Shown here: piece after piece, positions 63,846 through 64,000 of the stretch
Layout: each line of letters starts with the position of its first letter
How positions within the stretch are numbered: position 1 is the first letter of the stretch
DNA from: Pseudomonas sp. MWU13-2100
GTDB taxonomy: Bacteria > Pseudomonadota > Gammaproteobacteria > Pseudomonadales > Pseudomonadaceae
Length of the DNA stretch: 64,000 bases
Assembly: GCF_023242365.1 (NCBI RefSeq)
Contig: NZ_JALLIX010000038.1
Coordinates: forward strand, 1-64,000
Reading direction: 5' to 3'
The notes under the pieces: model-generated
What the model was told of the DNA's origin: nothing
Databases searched by the model: none
Seen by the model: only the letters and a program-made list of their open reading frames with translations
Translations under genes and position numbers: made by a program

Positions 63846-64000
63846 TTAGAGCAACCCCGCAAAATGCCGCCGGAACTGCTGTGGCGTCACCCCCAACCGT
63901 CGCTGGAACACACTGCGCATATGGTGCGCATCGCGAAAACCGCACTCGTAAGCCACGCTCTTCAACGGCGCACCGCCGCTTTCCAGCATCACCCGCGCCG
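63846..64000 (-). CDS. AraC-family regulator, C-terminal end (partial)
   Basis: The last 50 residues of an AraC/XylS helix-turn-helix domain: LKSVAYECGFRDAHHMRSVF followed by QRRLGVTPQQFRRHF and a TAA at 63846-63848. The rest lies beyond the window. The pattern resembles the GlxA/FtrA type, but too little is visible to be sure. Confidence 0.85.
   Translation of the reverse strand, partial: ARVMLESGGAPLKSVAYECGFRDAHHMRSVFQRRLGVTPQQFRRHFAGLL

Overview
The window looks like a chromosomal segment of a fluorescent Pseudomonas (P. fluorescens/P. chlororaphis complex). The evidence is a complete phenazine core operon with its own LuxI/LuxR pair, agmatine catabolism genes of Pseudomonas type, an OprD-family porin, a DctB/DctD-like two-component system, a DUF3077 protein, and many copies of the REP-like repeat typical of fluorescent pseudomonads. 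No phzO, phzM, phzS or phzH follows phzG, so within this window the predicted end product is phenazine-1-carboxylic acid (PCA). I cannot fix the species from the sequence alone.

Layout. 0-1.7 kb: the end of an unrecognised gene, a LasR-like regulator without a visible synthase, and a small serine hydrolase. 2.5-3.9 kb: levansucrase with a LexA-box-like palindrome upstream. 4.0-8.3 kb: a patchy accessory stretch with a lipase-like protein overlapping a small lipoprotein (possible effector/immunity pair), two gene remnants, a NERD-domain protein and a deleted copy of it. 8.3-15.1 kb: a mobile island with an IS256-family transposase fragment, a tyrosine recombinase coupled to two small genes (one made of YDY repeats), and a two-gene AT-rich Gabija-type defence system. 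15.2-24.3 kb: DUF3077 gene, phzI, phzR and phzABCDEFG with two lux boxes. 24.3-36.1 kb: AAA ATPase with a palindromic upstream region, multicopper oxidase, OprD-type porin, DsbA-like protein, aguA-aguB and a large APH/aminotransferase fusion. 36.2-39.6 kb: rmlBACD. 39.7-42.9 kb: DctB/DctD-like pair. 42.9-47.3 kb: thioesterase, cysQ-nudE, a GMP/IMP nucleotidase, a LysM protein and a LysR regulator. 47.4-50.6 kb: fdhD and a YdeP-type molybdopterin oxidoreductase. 50.8-53.9 kb: a LodA/LodB-type quinoprotein amino-acid oxidase pair. 54.0-57.6 kb: a glycine-zipper protein, a broken membrane-protein gene and what looks like a decayed Che2-type chemosensory operon (STAS, cheR, possible cheB scar, NarL-type regulator). 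57.6-64.0 kb: thioesterase/hydrolase pair, thioredoxin-like protein, an Ntn-hydrolase acylase, two AraC regulators (one partial) and an AhpD-like protein.

How the parts fit. PhzI makes an acyl-homoserine lactone, PhzR should bind it and act at the two phz boxes, and PhzC-E-D-F-A/B-G turn shikimate-pathway precursors into PCA. A LasR-like protein at the left end and an acylase of the AHL-acylase superfamily at the right end could both touch the same signal, but that link is inference. The 4-15 kb stretch is where most unusual material lies: duplications, remnants, a recombinase-linked repeat protein and a phage-defence module next to the phenazine locus. The remainder is ordinary Pseudomonas chromosome, apart from the eroded chemosensory locus and the duplicated palindromes upstream of aguB.
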